The position numbers were made by a program, and so were the translations under genes. The notes under the pieces were generated by a model. It had not been told where the DNA came from. It was given only the letters and a program-made list of their open reading frames with translations, and searched no databases. DNA of 64,000 nt. Origin: Streptomyces sp. SID13726. Its GTDB lineage: Bacteria; Actinomycetota; Actinomycetes; Streptomycetales; Streptomycetaceae. The stretch lies in assembly GCF_010548375.1 (NCBI RefSeq), contig NZ_JAAGLY010000003.1, forward strand, positions 186,001-250,000. The letters run 5' to 3'. This document shows, piece by piece, positions 1 to 12,800 of the stretch; the stretch's first letter is position 1, and each line of letters starts with the position of its first letter.

Positions 1-3000
1 CCCTCAGGCAGCGCGCCCATCAGACGGCCACGGGCAGCCACCAGCGCACAGGCGTCCTCAAGGGACCACACGCCCGCCACATACGCCGCCGCGATCTCAC
101 CGATCGAATGCCCGGCCACGAAATCAGGGGCGACACCCCACGACTCCACCAGCCGGAACAACGCCACCTCAAGGGCGAAGAGCGCCGGCTGCGTGAACTC
201 CGTCCGATCAATACGACCGGACTCATCGTCGAACAACACCTCCCGCAACCCATCAAAGTGCGCGCACACCCCATCCAACGCAGCAGCGAACACCGGATAC
301 GCCTCGTACAACTCCCGCCCCGCACCCACCCGCTGACTCCCCTGCCCAGAGAACAGGAACGCGGTGCGCGCATCGACCGCAGCCTGGGCGTGATCCCCCG
401 GCGCTGTCGCCAACTGCTCAAGCAGTGCGGCGAGTTCATGCTGGTCCGCGGCGACCAGTACCGCCCTGTGCTCCAGCGAGTCCCGGCCGGTCGCCAGGGT
501 GTGGGCGATGTCGGTGGGCCGGAGCGGTTGGAACGCCAGGTGGTGTCGCAGTCGGTCCGCCTGGGCTGCCAGTGCGGCCGGGCCCCGGGCGGAGAGCGGG
601 ATCACGACCGGGAGCAGGGAAGTGGCCGAGGCATCCTCGTCCGGCGTCGGGGCAGGGGTGGTGGATACCTCCAGCACTACGTGTGCGTTGGTGCCGCTGA
701 CCCCGAACGACGACACCGCCGCACGGCGTGGGCGCTGGGTCTCCGGCCAGGTGACCGACTCCGTGAGCAGTTCGAGCGCGCCCGCCGACCAGTCCACGTG
801 CGGGGAAGGGGCGTCGACGTGCAGGGTCCGCGGCAGCAGACCGTGCCGCATCGCCATCACCATCTTGATCACACCGGCGACACCCGAAGCAGCCTGCGTA
901 TGACCGATGTTCGACTTCAACGACCCCAACAGCGCGGGCTGGAGCCGCTTCTGACCGTACGTCGACAGCAGCGCCTGCGCCTCGATCGGATCGCCCAACG
1001 CCGTACCCGTGCCATGCGCCTCCACCGCGTCCACGTCGGCGGGCTCCAGCCCGGCGTCGGCCAACGCGGCGCGGATCACCCGCTGTTGGGAGGGACCGTT
1101 GGGGGCGGTCAGGCCGTTGGACGCGCCGTCCTGGTTCACTGCCGAGCCCCGTACGACCGCCAGCACCGGGTGGCCGAGGCGTTCGGCGTCGGAGAGCCGC
1201 TCGACGAGGAGCACACCGGCGCCCTCGCCCCAGCCGGTGCCGTCGGCCGCCGCTGCGAACGCCTTGCAGCGGCCGTCGGCGGCGAGGCCGCGCTGGTAGG
1301 AGAACTCGACGAAGGAATCCGGTGTTGCCATGGTGGTGACGCCGCCGGCGAGGGCCAGGTCGCACTCGCCCGCCCGTAGCGCGCGTACCGCCATGTGCAG
1401 GGCCACCAGCGACGACGAGCACGCCGTGTCCACCGTGACGGCGGGCCCCTCCAGGCCGAACACGTACGCCAGCCTGCCCGAGACGACACTGGCCGCGTTG
1501 CCGGTGACGAGGTGGCCCTCGGTAGGGGTGTCGGTGTCGCGGAGGAGGACGCCGTAGTCGAGGCTGTTGGTACCGATGAACACCCCGGTGCGGGAGCCGC
1601 GTACGGCGTCGGGCGCGATGCCCGCACGCTCGAAGGTCTCCCAGGAGGTCTCCAGGAGCAGCCGCTGCTGCGGGTCCATGGCGAGGGCTTCGCGCGGTGA
1701 GATGCCGAAGAAGTCGGCGTCGAAGTCGGCGACGCCGTCGAGGAAGCCGCCCTCGCGGGCGTAGCTGGTGCCGGGTCGGTCGGGGTCGGAGTCGTGGAGG
1801 GCGTCCAGGTCCCAGCCCCGGTCGGTGGGGAAGGGGCCCACGGCGTCCCGGCCGTCCGCCACCAGGTCCCACAGGTCTTCGGGTGATCGCACGCCGCCGG
1901 GGTAGCGGCAGCCGATGCCGACGACGGCGATCGGTTCGCCGTCGGCCGCCTCGGTGACCGCCGTCTCCGGTCGGCCGGTGGTGGGTTCGCCGTCGGGCAG
2001 CAGCTGTGCGAGCAGGTGATCGGTGAGAGCCTGGGACGTCGGGTGGTCGAAGACGAGGGTGGCGGGGAGCGCGAGACCGGTGCGAGCGGTGACGCGATCA
2101 CGGAGTTCCACGGCCGTGAGGGAGTCGAAGCCGAGGTCTTTGAAGGCGCGCCGGGGTGCCACGGCGGCCGGAGAGGCGTGGCCGAGCAGCGCGGCCGTCT
2201 CGGCGCGGAGCAGGTCGAGCAGAACGGTGGCCCGGTCGGCGGCCCGGGTCCGGGTGAGGAGAGTCGTCCACGGCGCCCCGCTCTCCGGTACGGCCGTGCC
2301 CGCACCGCCGTCGAGGGCGGCCGACGCTGCCGGAACGGTGCTGATCAGCGGGCGTGGGCGGGCGAACGAATAGCCGGGGGCGAAGCGTTGCCAGTCCATG
2401 TCGGCCACTACTGTGTCGGCGGCCGTGGCGTGCTGGAGGGCGAGCAGGGCGCGCTGCGGGTCCATCGGGTTGAGGCCGCGGCGGCGTAGATGGGACCTCG
2501 CCTCCTCGGTGGCGGCCATGCCGTCGCCCGCCCAGGGACCCCAGGCGACCGCGGTCGCGGGCAGGCCCTGGCCGGTGCGGTGCCGGGCGAGGGAGTCGAG
2601 GTAGGCGTTGGCCGCCGCGTAGGCGGTCTGCTGGGCGCTGCCCCACACCCCGGCGACGGAGGAGAACAGGACGAACGCGTCGAGCGGCAGTTCCCTGGTC
2701 AGTTCGTGCAGGTGGGCCGCACCGAGCACCTTCGCGGCGGTGATGTCCGCCAGGTCCTGCAGGCTGGTCTCGGCCAGGGAGGCGTACTGGGGTTGTCCGG
2801 CTGCGTGGACGACGGCGGTGAGGGCGTGGCCGTCGGCGGCGAGGCCGTCCAGCAGGGCGGCGAGCTGCTGCCGGTCGGCGGTGTCGCAGGCGGCGAGGGT
2901 GACCTTGGCACCGAGTTCGGTGAGTTCCGCCGTGAGCCGTTCGGCGCCGGGGGCCTCGGGGCCGCGTCGGCTGACCAGGACGAGGTGCTCGGCTCCGGCC

Positions 3001-6000
3001 CGGGCGGCCCAGCGGGCGGTGTGCGCGCCGAGCCCGCCGGTGCCGCCGGTGATGAGGACGGTGCCGCGTGGCGTCCAGGCCGGGGCGCTCGAAGCGGGGG
3101 CGGGGACCAGGCGTCGGACGTGAACACCCGAGTCGCGTACGGCGAGTTGGTCCTCGGTGCCGAGAACGCCGTTCAGTACGGCGCACAGGTGGTCGGCGGC
3201 CGGTTCGTCGAGCCGGTCGGGCAGGTCAAGGAGTCCGCCCCAGTGGCCCGGTTCCTCCAGCGCGAGGGCCTGCCCGAAGCCCCACAGCTGCCCCTGTCCG
3301 GGTGCGGTGAGCTGTTCGTCGGGCGCGGTGCCGACGGCTCCGCGGGTCGCGAGCCACAGCGGTGCCGTGACTCCGGCCTCCCGCAGTCCCTTCACGAGAA
3401 GGACGGTGGCGGCCAAAGCGCCTGACAGGAGCGGCAGTTCGGGATGCGGGCGGTTCGCCAGGAGTGGGCCGAGGAGGGAGAGCACGCCGTCGGGGGCGCC
3501 GTCGGCGAGGGCCGCTCCCAGGCGGGCGGCGTCGGCGGTGGCCGTGGTGTCGGCGGGGTCGGCCGTGACGACGGCGCAGGTGTGGCCGCGTTCGGTCAGG
3601 GCGCGGGTGATGTCCTGGGCGAGCGTGTCCGTCGCCTGCCCGTGCGCCCCTTCGGGCTGATCGGGGACGACGAGCAGCCAATGGCGCCGCGCGACCTCCA
3701 TCACCGGCTGACGGGCTTCCGCCGGTCGCCACTCCACCCGGTAGTACCAGCCGGTGACGGCGGCCCGGTCCCGGCGACGGCCGCGGTAGCCGGCCAGCAC
3801 AGGCAGCAGACCATCGCCTACGGCGTCGTCGGCGGGGTCCAGCAGCAGCGCCCGCGCCACGGCCTCCGAGTCGCCCCTCTCTACGGCGTCCCACAGTTCC
3901 GCGTCGTCGGCGGGCTCCTGCACGGCGGGCGGCAACGCCCAGTAACGCCGGTGCTGGAACGCGTACGTCGGCAGGTCGACACGGCGGGCCCCGGTACCGT
4001 CGAAAACGGCCGACCAGTCGACGCCGACGCCACCCGCGTGCAGCGTGGCCAGGGCTGTGGCCAGCGCATGCGACTCCGCGTGGGCGCCGGTCGAGCGGGG
4101 GTGCAGCAACGGCACCGCGATGACGGGCGGTTCCGTCGCCGCCAGTCCCTCGCGGACGAGCGCGAACAGCACAGCGCCGGGGCCGACCTCCACGTAGGCC
4201 CGTACACCTCGCTCGTGGAGCGTCTGAACGCCGTCGGCGAATCGGACGGTCTCCCGGACGTGGCGGACCCAGTAGGCGGGCGAGCACAGGTCTTCGGCGG
4301 TGGCTACTTCGCCGGTGAGGTGGGAGACGACGGGGATGCGCGGGGCAGCGTACGACAGTCCCGCCGCGACTGCGCCGAACTCCTCCAGCATCGGGTCCAT
4401 CAGCGGCGAGTGGAACGCGTGACTGACTATCAACTGCTTGACGCGCACACCCTGTTCACGCCAATGGGCCTCCAACTCCGAGACCGCGTCCGCCTCGCCG
4501 GAGATCACCACCGACGACGGACCGTTGACCGCCGCGACCGCCACCCGCCCATCCAGCAACGGCAGTACGTCCGCCTCGGCGGCCTCCACCGCCAACATCG
4601 CCCCGCCCTCAGGCAACGCACCCATCAACCGACCCCGAGCCGCCACCAACGCGCAGGCGTCCTCCAGCGACCACACCCCCGCCACATACGCCGCCGCGAT
4701 CTCACCGATCGAATGACCCGCCACAAAGTCAGGGACCACACCCCACGACTCCAACAACCGGAACAGAGCCACTTCCAGAGCGAACAGGACCGGCTGCGTG
4801 AACTCCGTCCGGTCGATCAGACCGGCGCCATCCGCTTCCGCGAACAACACCTCCCGCACTCCCTCGAAGTGCGCACACACCTCGTCCAACGCCCCCGCGA
4901 ACACCGGCCACGCCTCGTACAACTCCCGCCCCGCACCCACCCGTTGACTCCCCTGCCCCGAGAACAGGAACGCGGTGGAGCCCTCGGTGACCGTCCCGGT
5001 CAGCGTGCCGGGAGCGGTGGTGCCGGTGGCGAGGGCGCGCAGGCCGGACAGGAGGGCGGCGCGGTCAGTGCCGACTACGGCGGCTCGGAAGGGCAGGCCG
5101 GCGCGGCCGGTGGCCAGCGAGTACGCGATGTCGGTGGTGGACAGGGGGCCGGTTCGGGCCGTGTCGACGGCGTCCGCGAGCTTGGCGGCCTGGGCGGGGA
5201 GCGCTTCCGCGGAGGCGGCCGACAGCAGCCACGGCAGGGTTACCGAATCCTCCGCGAGGCACTCACCCTCCTCCCGCGCGGGCTGCCCGGAGTCTGCCTG
5301 CGCGGGCTGCCCGTTTTCGTCCCGCACCGGCTGCTCGGGAGCCTCCTCCAGAACGATGTGCGCGTTCGTGCCGCTCACGCCGAACGACGACACCGCCGCT
5401 CGGCGCGGCTGGCCGGTCTCGGGCCACGGGACGGTTTCGTCGAGCAGGGTGACGGCGCCCGCCGACCAGTCGACCTGTGGGGTCGGCGCGTCGAGGTGGA
5501 GCAGTCGGGGCAGGGTGCCGTGTCGCATGGCCATGACGGTCTTGATGACACCGGCGACGCCCGAAGCGGCCTGGGTGTGGCCGATGTTGGCCTTGAGTCC
5601 GCCGACCCGGAGCGGCCGGTCGTCGGGGCGGCTGCGTCCGTACGTGGCGATCAGGGCCTGTGCCTCGATCGGGTCGCCGAGCCGGGTGCCGGTGCCGTGG
5701 GACTCGACGGTGTCGATCTGGGCGGCGGACAGGCGGGCGTTGTCGAGGGCCTGGCGTATGACGCGTTGCTGGGAGGGGCCGTTGGGGGCGGTGAGGCCGT
5801 TGGAGGCGCCGTCCTGGTTGACGGCGGAGCCGCGGACCACGGCCAGGACGGGGTGGCCCAGGCGCTGGGCGTCGGACAGCCGCTCGACGAGGAGTACGCC
5901 GACGCCTTCTCCCCAGCCGGTGCCGTCGGCGCCGGCGGCGAAGGGCTTGCAGCGGCCGTCGGGGGCGAGTCCCCGCTGCCTGGTGAACTCGACGAACGCC

Positions 6001-6719
6001 TCCGGGGTGGCCATGACGGCCACTCCGCCGACGAGGGCGAGACCGCACTCTCCGCCGCGCAGGGCCTGGGCGGCCAGGTGGAGAGCCACGAGGGAGGAGG
6101 AGCAGGCGGTGTCCACCGTGACGGCGGGGCCCTCGAGGCCCAGGGAGTAGGCGATCCGTCCGGACAGGACGCTGGTGGCGTCACCGGTCAGTGCGTAGCC
6201 GTCGCCGCCGCCCTCTCCGGCGCGCACCGCGGTGCCGTAGCCGGCCGGGGACGCGCCGACGAAGACGCCGATCCGGTGGCCGCGTACGGCTGTGGGGTCG
6301 AGGCCGGCTCGTTCGAGCGCCTCCCAGGAGGTCTCCAGGAGCAGCCGCTGCTGGGGGTCCATGGCGTGGGCCTCGCGGGGTGAGATCCCGAAGAACTCGG
6401 CGTCGAAGTCCCCTGCGGAGTCCAGGAACCCGCCGCGCAGGGTGTCACTGGCACCGGCACGGTCCGGGCCCCGGCCGGAGAGCCGGTCCAGGTCCCAGCC
6501 GCGGTCCTGCGGGAAGTCGCCGATGGCATCGCGCCCGCCCAGGGCGAGGTCCCAGAGGTCCTCGGGCGAGCGGACTCCGCCGGGGTAGCGGCAGGCCATG
6601 GCGACGACGGCGACCGGCTCATGCGCGCGTGACTCCAGCTCGTCGACCTGGCGCCGGGCCTGGCGCAGCTCGCCGGTCATCCACTTCAGGCGGCTGAGGA
6701 GCTTGTCTTCGTTGGACAT
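1..6719 (-). CDS. PKS D: type I polyketide synthase, modules 6 and 7 (3' end outside window)
   Basis: Modular PKS continuing past the left edge; 2239 codons are visible. The N-terminus (residues 1-32) is a charged coiled-coil docking helix. Module 6 follows: KS (active Cys206 in DTACSSS), AT (GHSIGEIAA near 668, HAFH near 768, the malonyl-CoA signature), KR (about 1218-1390) and ACP (Ser near 1532 in LGFDSL). Module 7 has KS (Cys near 1764) and the first part of an AT with the same GHSIG elbow as AT6, so probably malonyl too; its selectivity motif is cut off. KR6 lacks the LDD motif and has a Trp eight residues before the catalytic Tyr, the A-type pattern, with Gln three before the Tyr (A1-like). 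The start ATG at 6719 lies 98 bases after the PKS C stop, with no promoter motif between, so it is probably co-transcribed with PKS C. No thioesterase is visible. Confidence 0.95.
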   Translation of the reverse strand, partial: MSNEDKLLSRLKWMTGELRQARRQVDELESRAHEPVAVVAMACRYPGGVRSPEDLWDLALGGRDAIGDFPQDRGWDLDRLSGRGPDRAGASDTLRGGFLDSAGDFDAEFFGISPREAHAMDPQQRLLLETSWEALERAGLDPTAVRGHRIGVFVGASPAGYGTAVRAGEGGGDGYALTGDATSVLSGRIAYSLGLEGPAVTVDTACSSSLVALHLAAQALRGGECGLALVGGVAVMATPEAFVEFTRQRGLAPDGRCKPFAAGADGTGWGEGVGVLLVERLSDAQRLGHPVLAVVRGSAVNQDGASNGLTAPNGPSQQRVIRQALDNARLSAAQIDTVESHGTGTRLGDPIEAQALIATYGRSRPDDRPLRVGGLKANIGHTQAASGVAGVIKTVMAMRHGTLPRLLHLDAPTPQVDWSAGAVTLLDETVPWPETGQPRRAAVSSFGVSGTNAHIVLEEAPEQPVRDENGQPAQADSGQPAREEGECLAEDSVTLPWLLSAASAEALPAQAAKLADAVDTARTGPLSTTDIAYSLATGRAGLPFRAAVVGTDRAALLSGLRALATGTTAPGTLTGTVTEGSTAFLFSGQGSQRVGAGRELYEAWPVFAGALDEVCAHFEGVREVLFAEADGAGLIDRTEFTQPVLFALEVALFRLLESWGVVPDFVAGHSIGEIAAAYVAGVWSLEDACALVAARGRLMGALPEGGAMLAVEAAEADVLPLLDGRVAVAAVNGPSSVVISGEADAVSELEAHWREQGVRVKQLIVSHAFHSPLMDPMLEEFGAVAAGLSYAAPRIPVVSHLTGEVATAEDLCSPAYWVRHVRETVRFADGVQTLHERGVRAYVEVGPGAVLFALVREGLAATEPPVIAVPLLHPRSTGAHAESHALATALATLHAGGVGVDWSAVFDGTGARRVDLPTYAFQHRRYWALPPAVQEPADDAELWDAVERGDSEAVARALLLDPADDAVGDGLLPVLAGYRGRRRDRAAVTGWYYRVEWRPAEARQPVMEVARRHWLLVVPDQPEGAHGQATDTLAQDITRALTERGHTCAVVTADPADTTATADAARLGAALADGAPDGVLSLLGPLLANRPHPELPLLSGALAATVLLVKGLREAGVTAPLWLATRGAVGTAPDEQLTAPGQGQLWGFGQALALEEPGHWGGLLDLPDRLDEPAADHLCAVLNGVLGTEDQLAVRDSGVHVRRLVPAPASSAPAWTPRGTVLITGGTGGLGAHTARWAARAGAEHLVLVSRRGPEAPGAERLTAELTELGAKVTLAACDTADRQQLAALLDGLAADGHALTAVVHAAGQPQYASLAETSLQDLADITAAKVLGAAHLHELTRELPLDAFVLFSSVAGVWGSAQQTAYAAANAYLDSLARHRTGQGLPATAVAWGPWAGDGMAATEEARSHLRRRGLNPMDPQRALLALQHATAADTVVADMDWQRFAPGYSFARPRPLISTVPAASAALDGGAGTAVPESGAPWTTLLTRTRAADRATVLLDLLRAETAALLGHASPAAVAPRRAFKDLGFDSLTAVELRDRVTARTGLALPATLVFDHPTSQALTDHLLAQLLPDGEPTTGRPETAVTEAADGEPIAVVGIGCRYPGGVRSPEDLWDLVADGRDAVGPFPTDRGWDLDALHDSDPDRPGTSYAREGGFLDGVADFDADFFGISPREALAMDPQQRLLLETSWETFERAGIAPDAVRGSRTGVFIGTNSLDYGVLLRDTDTPTEGHLVTGNAASVVSGRLAYVFGLEGPAVTVDTACSSSLVALHMAVRALRAGECDLALAGGVTTMATPDSFVEFSYQRGLAADGRCKAFAAAADGTGWGEGAGVLLVERLSDAERLGHPVLAVVRGSAVNQDGASNGLTAPNGPSQQRVIRAALADAGLEPADVDAVEAHGTGTALGDPIEAQALLSTYGQKRLQPALLGSLKSNIGHTQAASGVAGVIKMVMAMRHGLLPRTLHVDAPSPHVDWSAGALELLTESVTWPETQRPRRAAVSSFGVSGTNAHVVLEVSTTPAPTPDEDASATSLLPVVIPLSARGPAALAAQADRLRHHLAFQPLRPTDIAHTLATGRDSLEHRAVLVAADQHELAALLEQLATAPGDHAQAAVDARTAFLFSGQGSQRVGAGRELYEAYPVFAAALDGVCAHFDGLREVLFDDESGRIDRTEFTQPALFALEVALFRLVESWGVAPDFVAGHSIGEIAAAYVAGVWSLEDACALVAARGRLMGALPE

Positions 6720-6817
6720 GTCACGCCATTTCCATGAGTCCACGGGTGCGGGTGCTGGAGCTGTGCCGGGGCACGGGCGCCGCCGGTCCGGGAGCCGGTA
6801 CGGCGGCGCGGCCGCCG

Positions 6818-9800
6818 TCAGCCCGTGCCGAACTCGTCCTCGATCAGTGCGAGCAGTTCGTCGGCGGTCGTCGCCTCGCTGACGTCGGCGCCGTCGTCGG
6901 TGCGGGGGCCGCCTCCGCCCAGTTGGGCGACGAGGGTGCGCAGCCGGTTGCCGAGCGCGTCCCTGGCCTCGGCCGTGGGGGCGGTGGCGGAGACCACGGA
7001 CGCCTCCAGGCGGTCGAGGTCGGCGAGGACGTCTCGCCAGGGGTCGGTCTCACCGTCCACGAGGTCGGGCAGCAGGAGGTCGGCGAGTGCTCCGGCGTTG
7101 GGATGGTCGAAGACCAGGGTGGAGGGCAGTGCCAGGCCGGTGGCGCGGACCAGCCGGTTCCGCAGGTCCACCGCGGTCAGCGAGTCGAACCCGAGCTCCT
7201 TGAAGGCGGTGCCCGGCGCCACGGAGTCGGCGTCCGCGTGGCCGAGGGCGGCGGCCGCGTGATCGCGTACGAGGCTCAGGACCGTGGCCCGGCGTTCGGT
7301 GGCGGTCTGTGCGGCGAGTCGCTCCCGCAGCCGGTCGCCGGCCGTGTCGGTGTGCCGATCCGGCTCGGAGATGCCGACCCCGTCCCGGGTGCCGAGCTGT
7401 TCGGCGAGGCCGTTCAGCAGCGGGCTGGGGCGTCGTGCCGTGAACAGCGGCAGGAAGGCGGGCCAGTCGAAGTCGGCGGCGGTCAGCGTGGTCTCTCCCG
7501 CCGCGACCGCCTCCAGCATCAGCGTCACCGCCCGCTCCGGCTCCATCGGCCGCACCCCGCGCCGGATCAGCTCCGCCGTGGGCTCGCCCCGCCCCATGCC
7601 GACCTCACCCCACAGTCCCCAGGCGATCGACGTCACCGGCAAGCCCGTCGTACGGCGCCGGTGTTCCGCGAACGCGTCCAGAAACGCGTTGGCCGCGCCA
7701 TAGGCGGCCGACCCGGCGCTGCCCCAGACGGTGGAGCCGGAGGAGAACAGCACGAGCGCCTCCAGCCGGTCGCCGAGCACCTCCTCCAGGTTCAGCAGAC
7801 CAAGCCCCTTGGCCCGGTGCGCGGCGGCCAGGTGGGAGGGTTCCGTGAGGTCGAAGGGGACGGTGTCGATGAGACCGGCGGCATGGAAGACAGCCGTGAT
7901 CGGATCGCCCTCCTTCTCCACCCGGTCCACCAGGGCCTCCAGTGCTTCACGATCAGCCGCGTCACACGCCTCTACGACCACCTCGACGCCCAACTCCACC
8001 AGCTCACCGGCAAGTTCACGCGCACCCGGCGCATCCAGACCCCGACGGCTCGTCAGCACCAGACGCCCCGCACCCTCACGCGCCAGACGCCGGGCCACCT
8101 GACCACCGATGCCACCCGTACCACCGGTGATCAACACCGTGCCGTGCGGACGCCAGCCGACCGTCGCCACAGCCGTACCCGTAGCCGTCGCCGTATCCGT
8201 CGCGGGACGAGATGCGCGGGCGAGTCGTCGTACGTGAACACCGTTGCCGCGCAAGGCCAGTTGGTCCTCGTCGCCCAGGCCACCGGCCAGTACGGCCGCC
8301 AGGTGACGGCCGGTTGTCGCGTCCGGGGTCTGCGGCAGGTCGACCAGGCCACCCCAGCTCTCGGGGTGCTCCAGGCCGAAGACGCGGCCGAGCGCCCACA
8401 CCTGTGCCTGCGCGGGATCGCCGGGGCACTCGTCCCCGGGGCCGGTGCACACCGCGCCCGAGGTGGCCAGCCACAGGCGGGTTCCGGGCCGCTCGGCGGC
8501 CAGCGCCCGGGCGAGGGCGAGCGTCGCGGCGAGGCCCCGGGGTACGCCGTCCGTCTCACCGGGCACGGTGTCCAGGGCCAGCAGCGACAGCACGCCCGCT
8601 ACCGGACCCGCCTCACGGAGCAACTCCGCGTACGAGGACGGGACGTCGTCCGTGGCCGTCTCGCGCCACACCACCTCGGCGCCCGAGTCCGTCAGCAGTG
8701 CCGCCAACTCCCCTGCCTGACCGGTGACTTCGGCGGGCGGTGCGATCACGAGCAACCGGCCCTGGAACAGTCCCCGCGGCTCGGCCGCGCGCTGCCAGGT
8801 CACGCGGTAGCGCCAGTCGGCGGCTTCGGGTCGGGGGCGGGTGGACTCCAGCCAGTAGCGGCTGCGCTGGAAGGCGTAGGTCGGCAGGTCGACAGGGGTG
8901 GCCGGGCCGGCGGGCAGGAGGGTTGGCCAGTCGACCGGGGCGCCGTGCACGAACGCCTCCGCCAACGACCTCAACAGACGCTCCGAGCCCCCCTGGTCCC
9001 GGCGCAGCGTGCCCAGGACGACACCGCCGCCCCGCTCGTCCAGGCAGTCCTGCACGGCCGGTGTCAGCACCGGGTGCGGGCTCACCTCGATGAACATCTC
9101 ATGCCCGGTGTCCGCCAGTTCACCGATCGTCTCGGCGAGGCGGACGCGGTGGCGGAGGTTGCCGTACCAGTACGCGGCGTCCAGATCGCCGGCCCGCACC
9201 CACTCGCCGGTGTAGGTGGAGAGCATCGGTACCTCGGGCGCCTGTGAGGTCAGTCCGGACAGCGCTTCCATGATCTCCGCCTCGACCTCCTCGACCATCG
9301 GTGAGTGCGAGGCGTAGTCGATGGCGACCCGGCGGGCCCGGAGACCGGCTGCCGTGCAGACGGTGAGGAACTCGCCCAGTGCCGCTTCGCTGCCGGAGAC
9401 GACCACCGAGCGCGGTCCGTTGACCGCCGCGATGCCGATACCCTCGGTGAACAGCGGCTCCACGCGGTCGAGGGGCGCGAACACCAGGAGCAGCCCGCCG
9501 GTTCCGGCCAGCCGCATGATGGGCTTGGCACGCAGCGCGACGACCCGGGCGCCGTCCTCCAGGGACAGCGCCCCGGACACGCACGCGGCCGCCATCTCGC
9601 CCTGGGAGTGCCCGAGCACGGCGGCGGGTTCGACACCCGCCGCACGCCAAACCGCGGCCAAGGAGACCATCACCGCCCACAGCACCGGCTGGACGACGTC
9701 GGCCCGTTCCAGCTCGCCGCCGTCACCGGCCAGTACGTCCGTCAGCGACCAGTCGACGTAAGGAGCGAGGGCGGTCTCGCACTGGGCGATGGAGTCGGCG

Positions 9801-12800
9801 AAGACGGGGCTGGAGACGAGGAGTTCGCGTCCCATCCCCGCCCACTGGGGGCCCTGGCCGGGGAACACGAACACCACCCGGCCTCCGGCGACGGCCTCAC
9901 CGGTCACGGCACCCTGCGACTCCGCGCCGTCCGCCAACGCCTGTGCCGCTGTGGTGAGTTCGGTGGCGTCCCGGCCCATCAGCACGGCCCGGTGCCCGAA
10001 CACCTCGCGTGCGGTGACCAGTCCGGCCGCCACCACGTCGATGTCAACGTCGGCGGTGGCGAACCCGGCGAGCCGCCCGGCCTGTCCGGCGAGCGCGGAC
10101 GTGCCGCGCCCCGACACCACCCAGGGCACAAGACCGCCGAGGTCCACGACAGGGGCTGCCGCGGGCGCTGCCGGAGCGGGCTCGTCGTCCGGAGCCTGTT
10201 CGCCGTCCGGAGCCTGCTCCAGGATCACGTGCGCGTTGGTCCCGCTGATCCCGAACGACGACACGGCCGCGCGCCGCACCCGGTCCCCCTCGGGCCAGGC
10301 ACGGGCCTCCGTCAGCAGCTCCACGGACCCGGCGGACCAGTCCACGTGCGCCGACGGCTCGTCCACGTGCAGGGTGCGCGGCAACCGGCCCGCTCGTAGC
10401 GCCAGCACCATCTTCATCACACCGGCCACGCCCGCCGCGGCCTGCGTGTGCCCGATGTTGGACTTCACCGAACCGATCAGTGCCGGAACCTGGTCGGCGC
10501 CGCGGTCGCCGTAGGTGGCGAGGAGTGCCTGGGCCTCGATGGGGTCGCCCAACGGGGTTCCGGTGCCGTGGGCCTCGACGGCGTCCACGTCGCCCGGGGT
10601 GAGGCCGGCATCGGCCAACGCGGCCCGGATGACACGCTGTTGGGAGGGCCCGTTGGGAGCGGTCAGCCCGTTGGAGGCACCGTCCTGATTGACGGCCGAG
10701 CCCCGGACCACCGCCAGGACCGGATGGCCCCGCCTGCGGGCGTCGGACAGCCGCTCCACGAGGAGCATGCCCACGCCCTCGGCCATGCCCATGCCGTCCG
10801 CCGCGGCGGAGAAGGCCTTGCTGCGCCCGTCGGCCGCGAGCCCGCGCTGGCGGCTGAACGCCATCAGGCCGCCGGGGGTGGACATCACCGCCGCGCCGCC
10901 GGCCAACGCCATCGACACCTCGCCGGACCGCAGCGCGCCCACGGCCATGTGAAGGGCTACCAGAGAGGCAGAGCAGGCGGTGTCGATCGTGACGGCCGGG
11001 CCTTCGAGACCGAAGGTGAAGGCGAGACGCCCGGAGGCGACGCTCGTGGCGTTGCCGGTCATGAGGTGGCCTTCGAGGCCGTCGGGGGCGTTGTCCAGGG
11101 GGCCGCCGTAGGTGGACGGTCCGGTGCCGACGTAGACACCGACTTGTTCGCCGCGGACGCTGCTCGGGGTGATGCCCGCGCGTTCGAACGCCTCCCAGGT
11201 CACCTCCAGGAGGAGCCGCTGCTGGGGGTCCATGGCCAGGGCCTCGCGCGGCGAGATGCCGAACAGGGAGGAGTCGAACTCGGCGACGTCGCGGAGGAAT
11301 CCGCCGTGCCGGGTGTAGCAGGTGCCGGGGTGGTCGGGGTCGGGGTGGTAGAGGCCGGTCAGGTCCCAGCCCCGGTCGTCGGGGAAGCCGCCGATGGCGT
11401 CACCGCCGTCGGCGAGCAACTGCCACAGATCCTCGGGAGAGGCGACACCGCCGGGGAAACGGCAGCTCATGGCGACGATCGCGAGAGGTTCGCCGCTCTC
11501 CCGGCCCGGGCCGGTCGCCGCGACGGCCTTGTCCGGCACGGCCGTCACATCGCCGAGCAGCGTCTCGCGGAGGTGGGAGGCGAGCCGCTGCGGGGTGGGG
11601 TGGTCGAAGACCAGGGTCGCGGGCAGGCGCAGTCCGGTGGCGGTGGAGAGGCGGTTGCGCAGCTCCACCGCGGTGAGGGAGTCGAAGCCGAGGTCGCGGA
11701 AGGCCCGGTCGAGGTCGACGGCGGTGGCGGACTCGTGGCCGAGCACGGTCGCGGCGTGGCCGCGGACCAGGTCGGCGAGGACACGGTCCGCTTCGCCGGG
11801 GGTGGTTCCGGCGAGCCGTTGGGCCAGGGTGTGCCCGGCGTCGGCGGGAGCGGCGGTGTCGGCGGCCGTCCTGCGGGCCGGTGCGGTGCGGACCAGGCCG
11901 CGCAGCAGGGCGGGCAGGCTGCCGGAGCGGGCCTGGCGGCGCAGTGCGGCCCGGTCGAGGGCGATGGGCACGAGCAGGGGCTGTACGGCGGTGAGGGCGG
12001 CGTCGAACAGGGCGAGGCCGCGGGCGGAGTCGAGGGCGGTGACGCCGGTGCGGCGCATCCGGCCGACGTCGCCCGCTTCCAGGTGCCCGGTGAGTCCGGT
12101 GCGCTCCTCCCACAGGCCCCAGGCGAGTGAGGTGGCCGGCAGTCCGAGGGCGCGGCGGTGCTGGGCGAGGGCGTCGGTGAAGGTGTTCGCGGCGGCGTAG
12201 TTGCCCTGACCCGCGTTGCCGAAGACCCCGGCCGCGGAGGAGAACAGCACAAAGGCGGCCAGATCTTGACGGGCCGTCAGTTCGTGCAGATGCCAGGCCG
12301 CGTCCGCCTTGGGCCGCAGGACGGTGTCGAGGCGGTCGGGGTCGAGGGCGGACAGCACACCGTCGTCGAGGACGCCCGCGGTGTGGACGACGGCCGTCAG
12401 GGGCCGGTCGGCGGGCACGGAACCGAGCAGGGCGCGCAGGGCCTCACGGTCGGCGGTGTCGCAGGCGGTGAGGGTGGCCTCGGCACCGGCCGGGGCGAGG
12501 TCGGCGAGGAGGTCGGCGGCGCCCGGGGCGTCCGTTCCGGAGCGGCTGGTGAGCAGCAGGTGCCGTACGCCGTGCTCGGCGACGAGGTGCCGGGCAACCA
12601 GGGCGCCGAGAGTTCCGGTGGCGCCGGTGACAAGGACGGTGCCCTCGATGTCGAGGGCGCGCGGCACGGTGAGGACGACCTTGCCGACGTGCCGGGCCTG
12701 CTGGATGTGCCGCAGTGCGTCGGGGGCCCGGCGCACGTCCCAGGTGCGGTGGGGCAGCGGGCGCAGGGTGCCGTCGTCGATGAGGGTGACGACCTGGTCC